A stretch of 16,420 nucleotides of DNA, taken from positions 1 to 16,420 of the forward strand of contig URUI01000047.1 of assembly GCA_900551015.1 (NCBI GenBank), read 5' to 3'. Positions within the stretch are counted from its first letter, which is position 1. Each line of letters begins with the position of its first letter. The translations under genes and the position numbers were made by a program. The notes beneath the pieces are model-generated. The model did not search any database and was not told the origin of the DNA. It was given only the letters and a program-made list of their open reading frames with translations. Below, piece after piece: positions 1 through 6,923 of this stretch. This DNA is from an uncultured Collinsella sp. GTDB taxonomy: Bacteria > Actinomycetota > Coriobacteriia > Coriobacteriales > Coriobacteriaceae.

Positions 1-1342
1 CGTCTCGCCCGAGTTCAAGGGCCTCACGCACCGCGTCGTCCGCATCGCCCCCGCCACCTATGGCGAGGACTACCGCCCCGATGCTCAGCAGCTGCTCGCC
101 GCGTTTGACGCCGTCGAGGCGCTCACTGCTACCGGCAACGCCCTGGCCATCTCCACGCCCGGCTACGGCTGCGGCGCCGAGAGCCTCTTTAAGATGTGCG
201 TCGGTAACCAGATCGGTATCGAGCTTGCCGAGGATGTAGACGTGGAGAGCCTCTTCACCCCGCTCTACGGCAGCTTTATTGTCGAGCTCGCCGAGGATGC
301 CGAGCTGCCCGAGGTCGCCGACGGCGTTGTCGTCGAGCCCCTGGGCACCACCGTCGAGGGCTATGTCATCGACACCGGTTCCGAAGTCATCGAGCTCTCC
401 GAGCTCCAGGAGGCCTGGGAGAGCGGCATCGAGGGCGTCTTCACCTACCGCAGCGCCGGCGAGACCCCCGAGGTCGAGACCATCGACTTCCGCGCCAAGG
501 ATATCCACGTGTACGGCGGCGCCAAGATCGCCCGCCCGCGCGTGATCATCCCCGTGTTCCCCGGCAACAACTGCGAGTACGACAGCGCCCGCGCCTTCCG
601 TGCCGCCGGTGCCGAGGCCGACACCTTCGTGATCAACAACCTCACGCCCGAGGCCGTCGCCGAGAGCACCCACGAGCTTGCCCGCCGCATCCGTGCAAGC
701 CAGATCGTCATGATCCCCGGCGGCTTCTCGGGCGGCGACGAGCCCGACGGCTCTGCCAAGTTCATCACGGCGTTCTTCCGCGCTCCCGAGGTCACCGAGG
801 CAGTCCGCGACCTGCTCAAGGCCCGCGATGGCCTGATGCTGGGCATCTGCAACGGCTTCCAGGCCCTGATCAAGCTCGGCCTGGTGCCCTACGGCGACAT
901 CGTCGACGCCACGCCCGATGCGCCCACGTTGACGTTCAACACCATCGGTCGCCATCAGAGCCGCCTGGTGCGCACCCGCATCTCGTCCAACCTGTCCCCG
1001 TGGCTGTCGCAGTGCAGCCTCGACGACCCCTACACCGTCGCCATCAGCCACGGCGAGGGCCGCTTTGTCGCCAACGACGAGGTGCTCGCCCAGCTGATCG
1101 CCAACGGCCAGGTCGCCACGCAGTACGTGGGCGAGGACGGCAAGCCCAGCATGGACCTTTCCGTCAACCCCAACGGCTCCGCACTCGCCATCGAGGGCAT
1201 CACGAGCCCCGACGGCCGCGTCCTGGGCAAGATGGGCCATGCCGAGCGTCGCGGCGACAACCTGTACCGCAACGTGCCCGAGCATGTCCCCGGCGATAAG
1301 TTCATGCCGATCTTTGAGAGCGGCGTAGCCTACTTCGCTTAA
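1..1342 (+). CDS. purL: Phosphoribosylformylglycinamidine synthase (FGAM synthase), C-terminal part
   Basis: The reading frame is open from base 2, so this is the last 446 residues of a gene beginning before the window. FGAM synthase converts FGAR, ATP and glutamine to FGAM in cytosolic purine synthesis. The first ~175 residues look like the end of the second AIR-synthase-type (PurM-like C-terminal) domain, with a Gly-rich TPGYGCGAESL stretch. A class I glutamine amidotransferase domain follows from RPRVIIPVFPG. Its nucleophile Cys is in GICNGFQ (codon 848-850), and the His and Glu partners are in ISHGEGRF (codons 1049-1051 and 1055-1057). The synthase and amidotransferase are therefore fused in one chain, as in the large PurL form, rather than split into PurL, PurQ and PurS. 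The catalytic residues look intact. A strong terminator follows the stop codon. Confidence 0.95.
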   Translation, partial: VSPEFKGLTHRVVRIAPATYGEDYRPDAQQLLAAFDAVEALTATGNALAISTPGYGCGAESLFKMCVGNQIGIELAEDVDVESLFTPLYGSFIVELAEDAELPEVADGVVVEPLGTTVEGYVIDTGSEVIELSELQEAWESGIEGVFTYRSAGETPEVETIDFRAKDIHVYGGAKIARPRVIIPVFPGNNCEYDSARAFRAAGAEADTFVINNLTPEAVAESTHELARRIRASQIVMIPGGFSGGDEPDGSAKFITAFFRAPEVTEAVRDLLKARDGLMLGICNGFQALIKLGLVPYGDIVDATPDAPTLTFNTIGRHQSRLVRTRISSNLSPWLSQCSLDDPYTVAISHGEGRFVANDEVLAQLIANGQVATQYVGEDGKPSMDLSVNPNGSALAIEGITSPDGRVLGKMGHAERRGDNLYRNVPEHVPGDKFMPIFESGVAYFA

Positions 1343-1380
1343 AGCTTTCCCATCGGGTACAATCCCCTCGGGTAACAACA

Positions 1381-1416
1381 CCCGCCACCGGCACGCCCGG
1401 TGGCGGGTTCTTTTTT
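1381..1416 (+). terminator. Intrinsic terminator after purL
   Basis: An 11-bp perfect stem (CCCGCCACCGG at 1381-1391, CCGGTGGCGGG at 1397-1407) with a 5-nt loop is followed by TTCTTTTTT. This is a textbook rho-independent terminator, 39 bases after the purL stop. It also lies only 28 bases before the transporter start, so any transporter promoter upstream of it would place the hairpin in the transporter's leader. Confidence 0.9.
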
Positions 1417-1443
1417 GCTTTGCGCGTATAGGAGAAGGACATC

Positions 1444-2379
1444 ATGGAAAGCCGCAAGCCGTATCTCGCCACCCTGCCCGGACTCATCCTGGGCTGTCTC
1501 GTTTGCTGCGCGCTCTGGGGCTCCGCCTTCCCCTGCATCAAGATCGGCTACGCGCTCTTTGGCATTCCCGCGCACGACAGCGCCTCGCAGCTGCTCTTCG
1601 CGGGTCTGCGCTTCACCCTTGCCGGCATGCTGGTCGTTGTTGGCATGAGCGTGGCCCAGCGCCGTCCGCTCGTCCCACAGGCACGCGATATCAAGCCCAT
1701 CTTTGTCTTGTCACTCTTCCAGACGATCGGGCAGTACTTCTTTTTCTACCTGGGACTCTCGCGCGCCAGCGCCATGTCGAGCTCCATCATCGAGGCCAGC
1801 GCCAACTTCCTAGCCATCCTCTTTGCCGCCCTGGCGTTTCGCACCGAAAAGCTCGATGCGGCCAAGGTGCTCGGCTGTGTACTGGGCTTTGCCGGCGTCG
1901 CGCTCGTCAACCTTTCGGGCGCGGACGGCACCTTTGGCTTTACGCTCGACGGCGAGGGCTTTATCCTGGCCTCCACCGTCGCGGGTGCCCTGTCGACCTG
2001 CCTGATCGGCATCTTCTCGCGCGAGCACGACGGTGTCTTGCTTGCCGGGTGGCAGTTCTTGGTCGGCGGCCTGGTCCTCACCGCCATCGGGTTTTTGATG
2101 GGCGGCGCGCTCTCCCCCACCGCGATCATCCCCGCCATCGCGCTCATTATCTATATGGCACTCATCTCCGCCATCGCGTACTCGCTATGGTCGCGCCTGC
2201 TTGCCGTCAACCCCGTCAGCCGCGTCTCGGTCTTTGGGTTTATGAACCCCGTCTTTGGTGTGCTGCTGAGTGCGCTGCTGCTCGGCGAGGGCGCCGGCAC
2301 GAGCCCCGTTACCGTTATAGTTGCCCTGCTGTTGGTCTGCGGCGGCATCATCATCGTCAACAGGCCTAAAAAGGCCTAG
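1444..2379 (+). CDS. EamA/DMT-family membrane transporter
   Basis: A 311-residue, very hydrophobic protein with about ten predicted membrane helices in two homologous halves (roughly residues 12-150 and 165-305). This is the architecture of the drug/metabolite transporter superfamily (EamA, RhaT-like). The first helix carries the typical ALWGSAFPCIKIGY signature. The second half ends in a helix rich in Val and Ile and a short basic RPKKA tail on the cytoplasmic side. Members export or import amino acids, purines, sugars or drugs, and the substrate cannot be read from sequence. The ATG is preceded by AGGAGAAGG (1430-1438), which supports this start. The gene follows purL, but the strong terminator between them argues for a separate transcript. 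A purine-related role is only a guess from position. Confidence 0.88.
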   Translation: MESRKPYLATLPGLILGCLVCCALWGSAFPCIKIGYALFGIPAHDSASQLLFAGLRFTLAGMLVVVGMSVAQRRPLVPQARDIKPIFVLSLFQTIGQYFFFYLGLSRASAMSSSIIEASANFLAILFAALAFRTEKLDAAKVLGCVLGFAGVALVNLSGADGTFGFTLDGEGFILASTVAGALSTCLIGIFSREHDGVLLAGWQFLVGGLVLTAIGFLMGGALSPTAIIPAIALIIYMALISAIAYSLWSRLLAVNPVSRVSVFGFMNPVFGVLLSALLLGEGAGTSPVTVIVALLLVCGGIIIVNRPKKA

Positions 2380-2446
2380 CGAACTGCCCTTATTTAGCAG
2401 AGGGGATTCACATACTTTAGTTTAATGGAATACATCGGAGAGCCGA

Positions 2447-2480
2447 GGGCCACCATGCACGCAAGCGTGCGCCCCTATTT
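2447..2480 (+). terminator. Weak hairpin between the convergent transporter and GGDEF genes
   Basis: GGGC (2447-2450) can pair with GCCC (2471-2474), and inside it GCACGC (2457-2462) faces GCGTGC (2465-2470), followed by CTATTT. The inner loop is tight and the T-tract is short, so it is at best a weak terminator for the plus-strand transporter gene. No other feature is evident in 2380-2480. Confidence 0.3.
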
Positions 2481-3632
2481 CTAGCGTATCTGGACGCCAG
2501 CTTTCTTCTTCTCGTACTTTACGCGGTAGAGCTCCGCGTCGGCGGCGCGAAGCAAATCTTGCCAGGTATCGACACCATCACCGACCCGTGCATAGCCGAT
2601 GGACATCCGCAACAGATACGGCACCTCGGCGCGTGCGAGTTCATCGTTGATTGCCGCGCACAGACGCATGATGTCCTGTTCCGCCGCTGCCTTTTGGAGC
2701 ACCACGAACTCATCGCCACCATAACGTGCGATAAAGCCGCCAGACGCCGAGCAGACTTCTTTGAGCGCAGCGGATATGACCTGAAGAGCGTGGTCGCCCT
2801 CCACATGCCCATAGCGATCGTTAATCTGCTTAAAGCCGTCGGCGTCCATCATAAGCAGATATACATCTTCGGCCTGATCCACATTTGAGAAGAGCGACAG
2901 CATATAGGTCTCAAAACGGTTGCGATTGTTAAGTCCAGTCAACGGGTCGGTCGAGATGAGCTGCTCCTGGTAGATGATGTAGAGCAGCAACATGCTAATC
3001 ATTATGCCGACACAAAGGCCGGGCAGCGAGTATACGACCTGAAAGGTACCGCCCACCAGGGCCGGAATGGCGAAAAATGCCAAGGTTCGATAGATGGCCT
3101 TCGTCTGCAGGCTCTCGACCCTGCGAGATTGCACAAATGCATGCAGGGACGTATGTATAACGTAACAGTAGCTGACGATGGGCTGGATCATATAGGCAAA
3201 GCCGCGACGATACACGCCCTGCGAATCGATATAGAACAGGGCGTGCGTCCAGTAACTGGTAAACGCCAGCACGACCACCAGAGCCGTAGGCAACGCTACA
3301 AGCACCACCCTACAGCGCGAGGTCAAAAGGCGAGAGCCCTGCACCGTCTCGGAATAGATAAACCAAATGAGACACGCGATAGCAAAGAGCGAAAACGAAA
3401 CCGCGTTGGAAATCCAGTTGGCAGCAATGCCCAACGTGCCGTCCACACCGTCCGAAAGCGTCCAGATCATATCGAATAATATGTACGCGGCAGAGGTGTA
3501 GCCAAGCATGCTAAACAATAGCTGCTGGGTGCTCGAGAACAAGGAGCGACGACTTCGCACGGCAAGCCCGATAAGAACAATCATGCATAGCACGAATATC
3601 TCAATCTTGAGTGCCTTAACCACTAGCGCCAT
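2481..3632 (-). CDS. Membrane-bound diguanylate cyclase (GGDEF domain)
   Basis: This protein makes the second messenger cyclic di-GMP from two GTP. The first ~225 residues contain about seven hydrophobic segments, forming an integral membrane sensor region that I cannot assign to a named MASE-type domain. The GGDEF domain starts at DPLTGLNNRNRF (about residue 229) and carries an intact catalytic YGGDEF (G at residue 305 from the ATG at 3632). It also has the MMDADGFKQIND metal/GTP segment and the SIGYA segment. The inhibitory I-site (RxxD just before GGDEF) is absent: the equivalent stretch reads SASGGFIARYGGDEF. No EAL domain is present. The start is uncertain. TTG at 3665 has no ribosome binding site, ATG at 3632 has GAAGGG directly against it, and GTG at 3623 has GAAGGG 9 bases upstream. 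I took the ATG; the true N-terminus could shift by 11 residues upstream or 3 downstream. Confidence 0.9.
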   Translation of the reverse strand: MALVVKALKIEIFVLCMIVLIGLAVRSRRSLFSSTQQLLFSMLGYTSAAYILFDMIWTLSDGVDGTLGIAANWISNAVSFSLFAIACLIWFIYSETVQGSRLLTSRCRVVLVALPTALVVVLAFTSYWTHALFYIDSQGVYRRGFAYMIQPIVSYCYVIHTSLHAFVQSRRVESLQTKAIYRTLAFFAIPALVGGTFQVVYSLPGLCVGIMISMLLLYIIYQEQLISTDPLTGLNNRNRFETYMLSLFSNVDQAEDVYLLMMDADGFKQINDRYGHVEGDHALQVISAALKEVCSASGGFIARYGGDEFVVLQKAAAEQDIMRLCAAINDELARAEVPYLLRMSIGYARVGDGVDTWQDLLRAADAELYRVKYEKKKAGVQIR

Positions 3633-3686
3633 CCCTTCAATACCCAAGTGGTCAGAATCGCCCAATTCGAATCAGGGCAATAAACA

Positions 3687-3713
3687 CCCCTTTACTCCGC
3701 AGGGGTAAAGGGG
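3687..3713. promoter_or_regulatory. 9-bp inverted repeat upstream of the GGDEF gene
   Basis: CCCCTTTAC (3687-3695) and GTAAAGGGG (3705-3713) are perfect inverted repeats around a 9-nt spacer. On the minus strand TATTAT (3719-3714) lies just before the dyad and could be a -10 box, with TTGCAG (3744-3739) 19 bases further upstream as a poor -35. The dyad would then cover the start of the GGDEF transcript, as a repressor operator or a 5' hairpin would. This reading is inference; it could instead be a second hairpin of the permease 3' end. Confidence 0.4.
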
Positions 3714-3724
3714 ATAATAGCAGA

Positions 3725-3764
3725 GCGCCCGAACATCACTGCAAAACAGTTTCTGTTCGGGCGC
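3725..3764 (-). terminator. Long hairpin downstream of the permease gene
   Basis: GCGCCCGAACA (3725-3735) and TGTTCGGGCGC (3754-3764) form a perfect 11-bp stem. Inside it ACTG (3738-3741) pairs with CAGT (3747-3750) around CAAAA. It lies about 50 bases past the permease stop on the minus strand. It lacks a T-tract on either side, so it may stop transcription inefficiently, protect an mRNA 3' end, or be a dispersed palindromic repeat. Confidence 0.45.
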
Positions 3765-3813
3765 CCATACGGCGCGAATTGCACACGCCGGCATCATTGA
3801 TGGGTATCGATTG

Positions 3814-4836
3814 CTACTCGCCATCGATGTCAGTCGCGACAGCCTCCTCGATGGCCTCGACACCGGCGAGCGACAGATCCTCCTTGCCTTGGCAGAACTT
3901 CTTGTCGACCCAGCCAGTCAGAATCGGAGCCATGATCGCCGTGATGATAACGGCGGTGGCGATCTGAGCGTACGCGGTGGGCGCAAGCTCGGCGTAGCGC
4001 GGTGCGACCTCGGCGAGGGCAACCGGTGTGGTCATAGCCGTGCCGGCAATGGTGGAGCAAGCCACAGCGGCCTTGCCATTGCCGCCGCACAGACGCTCGA
4101 ACGCAAAGGTGATGGGACCGACGACAAACAGCGTGACAAGGCCCAGCAAGATGCCGGAAATACCGCCGGTGATAAAGCTCGACAGGCTCATGGACGCACC
4201 GAGCTGAAATCCGATGACGGCAATCGCGGGATTGGCACCGGGAACCAGCAGGTTCTTGATAAACGGGAACAGGTTGCCCAGAACCATGCCAATAACGAGT
4301 GGCAAGATGGAGCCGATAATGGTGCCAATTGGAATGTTGGCGAGGCCGGAAACACCGAGGATGATCATCGTGACGGCGGGGCCAGCCGTAAAGAACAGGA
4401 TGCCGACGGCGCCCTGCTCGGACTCATCGCCGAACTCGCCCATGATGCCCGTATAGAGCGCCATGTTGCAAAACGTGATGCCGCCGATGATAGACACGGA
4501 GCTCAGACCCAGGAAGTTGTCGTTAAAGAAATATGCCACGCCCAGGCCGAGAGCCGCTGCGACGACCAGCTTGGGGATCAGCACGACGATACCGGTCTTG
4601 ATGGCACCCGGCGTGGACTTAAAGCTGATGCCGGCGCCCACAAACAGCAGGATCGCGGCGACGATGGTATTGGAGCCACCGCGGCAGGCAGCCGTAAAGA
4701 AGCCGCCGATCTCAAAAACCTGCGGGCAGAAGGTGTTGAGCAAAAGACCGACGATCATCGGATAGATCATGATGTCGCCCGGGATGCGCGGGACCTTGAA
4801 TTTCTTTTGCTCGTTGGCGGTTGCTTCCTGTGCCAT
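3814..4836 (-). CDS. kdgT: 2-keto-3-deoxygluconate permease
   Basis: A 340-residue integral membrane protein of the KdgT family (2-keto-3-deoxygluconate:H+ symporters). These bring KDG, an intermediate of pectin and uronate breakdown, into the cell. The soluble N-terminus (about 20 residues) is followed by VPRIPGDIMIYPMIVGLLLN and about ten hydrophobic segments. Family-typical stretches include FVGAGISFKSTPGAIKTG, GGITFCNMALYTGIMGEFGD and AGTAMTTPVALA. The length matches the family. I chose ATG at 4836 because GGGGG sits 4 bases before it; an in-frame TTG 10 codons upstream has no such site. No KDG kinase, aldolase or uronate gene is in the window, so the permease is isolated from its pathway here. 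A palindrome at 4881-4896 upstream may be its operator, and a long hairpin follows the stop. Confidence 0.88.
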   Translation of the reverse strand: MAQEATANEQKKFKVPRIPGDIMIYPMIVGLLLNTFCPQVFEIGGFFTAACRGGSNTIVAAILLFVGAGISFKSTPGAIKTGIVVLIPKLVVAAALGLGVAYFFNDNFLGLSSVSIIGGITFCNMALYTGIMGEFGDESEQGAVGILFFTAGPAVTMIILGVSGLANIPIGTIIGSILPLVIGMVLGNLFPFIKNLLVPGANPAIAVIGFQLGASMSLSSFITGGISGILLGLVTLFVVGPITFAFERLCGGNGKAAVACSTIAGTAMTTPVALAEVAPRYAELAPTAYAQIATAVIITAIMAPILTGWVDKKFCQGKEDLSLAGVEAIEEAVATDIDGE

Positions 4837-4880
4837 GAAACCCCCATTTCCGCTGACGGGGTACAAAAGCCCACGTCACG

Positions 4881-4896
4881 CTTTGCTACAGTAAAG
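4881..4896. promoter_or_regulatory. 16-bp near-palindrome upstream of kdgT (candidate operator)
   Basis: CTTTGCTACAGTAAAG is palindromic except for one mismatched pair (CTTTgCT / AGtAAAG). It lies 45 bases upstream of the permease ATG, in the 142-base gap between the permease and azlD. Position and symmetry fit a transcription factor site. I do not recognise the motif as a known regulator's consensus. Confidence 0.35.
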
Positions 4897-4955
4897 TTTG
4901 ACCATGGTACCAGAAGAAATAGACCAGCTCGGTGAAAAATTCGATTCGTTGGACA

Positions 4956-4974
4956 GGGGCGCTAAACGTGCCCC
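4956..4974 (-). terminator. Short hairpin after azlD
   Basis: GGGGCGC (4956-4962) pairs with GTGCCCC (4968-4974), seven pairs including one G-U, around a 5-nt loop. It starts 4 bases past the azlD stop on the minus strand. The only T-run (TTTTT) comes about 17 bases further on, so its strength is doubtful. Confidence 0.35.
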
Positions 4975-4978
4975 GCTC

Positions 4979-5302
4979 TTATATGAGGCTCAAAACGATA
5001 TAGAACACGATGCCCGAAACACAGCACCACAGCATCGATTTTGTCTTGACCGCCACGGCCACGACGCCGGCAGCCGCAATCCAGGGAACCAAGGCAGGCC
5101 AGGGTCCCGCGTCGAACGCGCCGGGGCTCACCAAGTCGTTGGCGACCAGCGCGGCAAAGGCAGCGGGCGGGATATAACCCAGGGCCTCGGTAATGCGGGG
5201 CGACAGCGTTCTCCCGCGCAAGGCAAACGCCGGCGCGATGCGAAAGAACGCGATAGCAGCCCACGACAACAGCCACAGAACCAAGAACTCGTTAACGGGC
5301 AT
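4979..5302 (-). CDS. azlD: AzlD-family branched-chain amino acid export subunit
   Basis: A 107-residue protein with about four hydrophobic segments, the size and layout of AzlD, the small partner of AzlC in LIV-E type branched-chain amino acid exporters. It has the characteristic RIAPAFALRGRTLSP stretch after the first helix and GYIPPAAFAALVANDL in the next. The start is ATG at 5302, 8 bases after AGAGG. An in-frame GTG three codons upstream has no proper site. It overlaps the end of azlC by 11 bases, so the two are co-transcribed and probably translationally coupled. The last helix ends with the protein, as in homologues. Confidence 0.88.
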   Translation of the reverse strand: MPVNEFLVLWLLSWAAIAFFRIAPAFALRGRTLSPRITEALGYIPPAAFAALVANDLVSPGAFDAGPWPALVPWIAAAGVVAVAVKTKSMLWCCVSGIVFYIVLSLI

Positions 5303-5984
5303 CGCGGGCACCTCTTCCGTCTAATACAGCATCGCACGCCAGCGCAATGGCAATGCCGACCACGACGCTTGCCAGCACGGCAATATTCGTGAGGCCCAAG
5401 AACTTGCATACGGCGACGGACACCGCGCCCGAAACCGCCGCGACAACGTTGCCGCGCGACAGCCGCTGCGAAAAGAGTAGACAGATAAAGAGCGACGTGC
5501 AGACGAAACTCGCAATAGCGGTGGGAACATCGACAACGGCACCGACGATGGCACCCATCGTGCACGAAGCGCCCCATGTCGCGATGAGGATCACGTTGAG
5601 CACGAAGGATTCGCGCGGGCCCCAATCCTCCCCCTCAACCAGCTTGGCAAGCGAGATGCCGTATGCCTCCTCGGTGAGCGTCGCGGCAACAGCCAGCGTC
5701 TGACGCTTCGAGGCGCCCGCCAGATGGGGTGCGATCGATGCCGAGTAAAGAGCGAAGCGCGAGGAGATGGCGGCGACGCTCGCGATAATCGAAGGTGCCG
5801 GTACGCCCGCCAGCCAAAGATTGCAGATCATAAACTGGCCGCTGCCCGTCACAAACGTGCTGCTCAGAGCAAAGACCATCCAGGGCTCCATTCCCGTCTG
5901 CCCCATGATCATTCCGCACGGCGCGCCTATTGCAACATAGGTAAGCATCACTGGCCAGACGGTTCTAACGATTTTGAGCACCAT
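5292..5984 (-). CDS. azlC: AzlC-family branched-chain amino acid exporter, large subunit
   Basis: A 230-residue membrane protein of the AzlC family, which with AzlD exports branched-chain amino acids and their analogues. The N-terminal half shows the family pattern PVMLTYVAIGAPCGMIMGQ, then SSTFVTGSGQFMICNLWLAG and SSRFALYSASIAPHL. The middle carries a conserved TEEAYGI. The C-terminal half has four more hydrophobic segments. ATG at 5984 was chosen because GAGGAG lies 3 bases before it; the frame stays open for 23 more codons upstream but there is no better site. It lies divergent to the HD-domain gene with 126 bases between them. I see no convincing -35/-10 pair for azlC in that gap. Confidence 0.9.
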   Translation of the reverse strand: MVLKIVRTVWPVMLTYVAIGAPCGMIMGQTGMEPWMVFALSSTFVTGSGQFMICNLWLAGVPAPSIIASVAAISSRFALYSASIAPHLAGASKRQTLAVAATLTEEAYGISLAKLVEGEDWGPRESFVLNVILIATWGASCTMGAIVGAVVDVPTAIASFVCTSLFICLLFSQRLSRGNVVAAVSGAVSVAVCKFLGLTNIAVLASVVVGIAIALACDAVLDGRGARDAR

Positions 5985-6110
5985 ACACTCCTCATCCTGA
6001 TAAAGTCTCCGAGCCGCATGTAGCGACACGGCAGAATCATCATCCGACAGCAACCGAGTTCACCTACAATTGCCACCGGATCGAAAGACACAACTTTTTA
6101 GGAAGTCATT

Positions 6111-6923
6111 ATGACAGCTATCGATCGAGACCGGGCGCGCGCGGCCTTCAAAAGCTACACCGATGCCTACGACGCCACCAACCCACGCATCGCGCTCAAA
6201 ATCGAGCATACGTACCACGTGGCCGAGGCATGCGATGCCGTAGCGCGCGAGCAGGGCTGGTCGTCAGAAGATATTGACCTGGTATGGCTTTGCGGCCTGC
6301 TACACGATATGGGCCGCTTTGAGCAGTTGCGACGCTGGGACACCTTTAAGGACGCCGAGAGCATGAGCCATGCAGCGCTGGGCATCGAGGTCCTCTTTGG
6401 CGAGAATCCCTCCGATGCACCCGCCATAACGAGCATTCGCGACTTTATCGATGACCCCGCAGAAAATGAGCTCATCCGAGCGAGCATTGCCTATCACAGT
6501 GATTTTCGTCTACCCGCGCAGCTCGACGAGCGCACGCGGAGCTTCTGCGATATCGTGCGCGATGGCGACAAGATCGACATTATGCGCACCATCGCCGACA
6601 GCACTGTCGACACTATCCTCAAAGTGGATGAGGACGCGTTTCTAGCCAGTCGCTTCTCGGCACCGACGCTGGCCGCCTTTGACGAGCACCGCTGCGTCGC
6701 ACGCGATGAACGCAACGAGCCCGCAGACTACCTGGTGGGACTCATCTGCTTTATGTTTGAGCTCGTCTATCCGGCAAGCCGTGCGCTGGCGCGCGAGCAA
6801 GGCGATATCTATCGCCTGCTCGACGCGCCCTTTGGCATTACGCGACCCTTTACCGACCCCACCGCGCAGGCAACCTGGAGCCGCCTTAAGGACGAGCTGC
6901 GCCGCTGGCTGACAAGCGCTTAG
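6111..6923 (+). CDS. HD-domain metal-dependent phosphohydrolase
   Basis: A 270-residue soluble protein of the HD superfamily, whose members hydrolyse phosphate esters of nucleotides or related molecules with bound divalent metals. The metal ligands are visible in order: H33 in KIEHTYHV, H65-D66 in LLHDMGRF, H87 in SHAALG, H129 in AYHSDF and D153 in RDGDKID. The substrate is unknown; the sequence lacks (p)ppGpp synthetase or HD-GYP hallmarks. AGGAAG (6100-6105) lies 5 bases before the ATG. TACAAT at 6065-6070 could be its -10 box, but no clear -35 matches. The 3' end overlaps the etfA 3' end on the other strand by 4 bases, so the two stop codons interlock and no bidirectional terminator fits between them. 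Confidence 0.88.
   Translation: MTAIDRDRARAAFKSYTDAYDATNPRIALKIEHTYHVAEACDAVAREQGWSSEDIDLVWLCGLLHDMGRFEQLRRWDTFKDAESMSHAALGIEVLFGENPSDAPAITSIRDFIDDPAENELIRASIAYHSDFRLPAQLDERTRSFCDIVRDGDKIDIMRTIADSTVDTILKVDEDAFLASRFSAPTLAAFDEHRCVARDERNEPADYLVGLICFMFELVYPASRALAREQGDIYRLLDAPFGITRPFTDPTAQATWSRLKDELRRWLTSA

Noticed and set aside
445..873. Minus-strand 142-codon frame inside purL
   Set aside because: It lies wholly antisense to the conserved amidotransferase domain of purL, and its Ser/Arg/Ala-rich composition is typical of GC-rich shadow frames.
1358..1363. TACAAT as a -10 box for the EamA transporter
   Set aside because: No acceptable -35 at the right distance, and the transcript would run straight into the strong terminator at 1381-1416.
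1503..2369. 288-codon plus-strand frame overlapping the EamA transporter
   Set aside because: Arg/His-rich shadow of the transporter in another frame, with no ribosome binding site. The overlapping transporter frame has clear membrane helices.
3811..4935. 374-codon plus-strand frame opposite the KDG permease
   Set aside because: Asp/Gly/Arg/Gln-rich low-complexity translation, antisense to a clear membrane transporter. A shadow frame despite its length.
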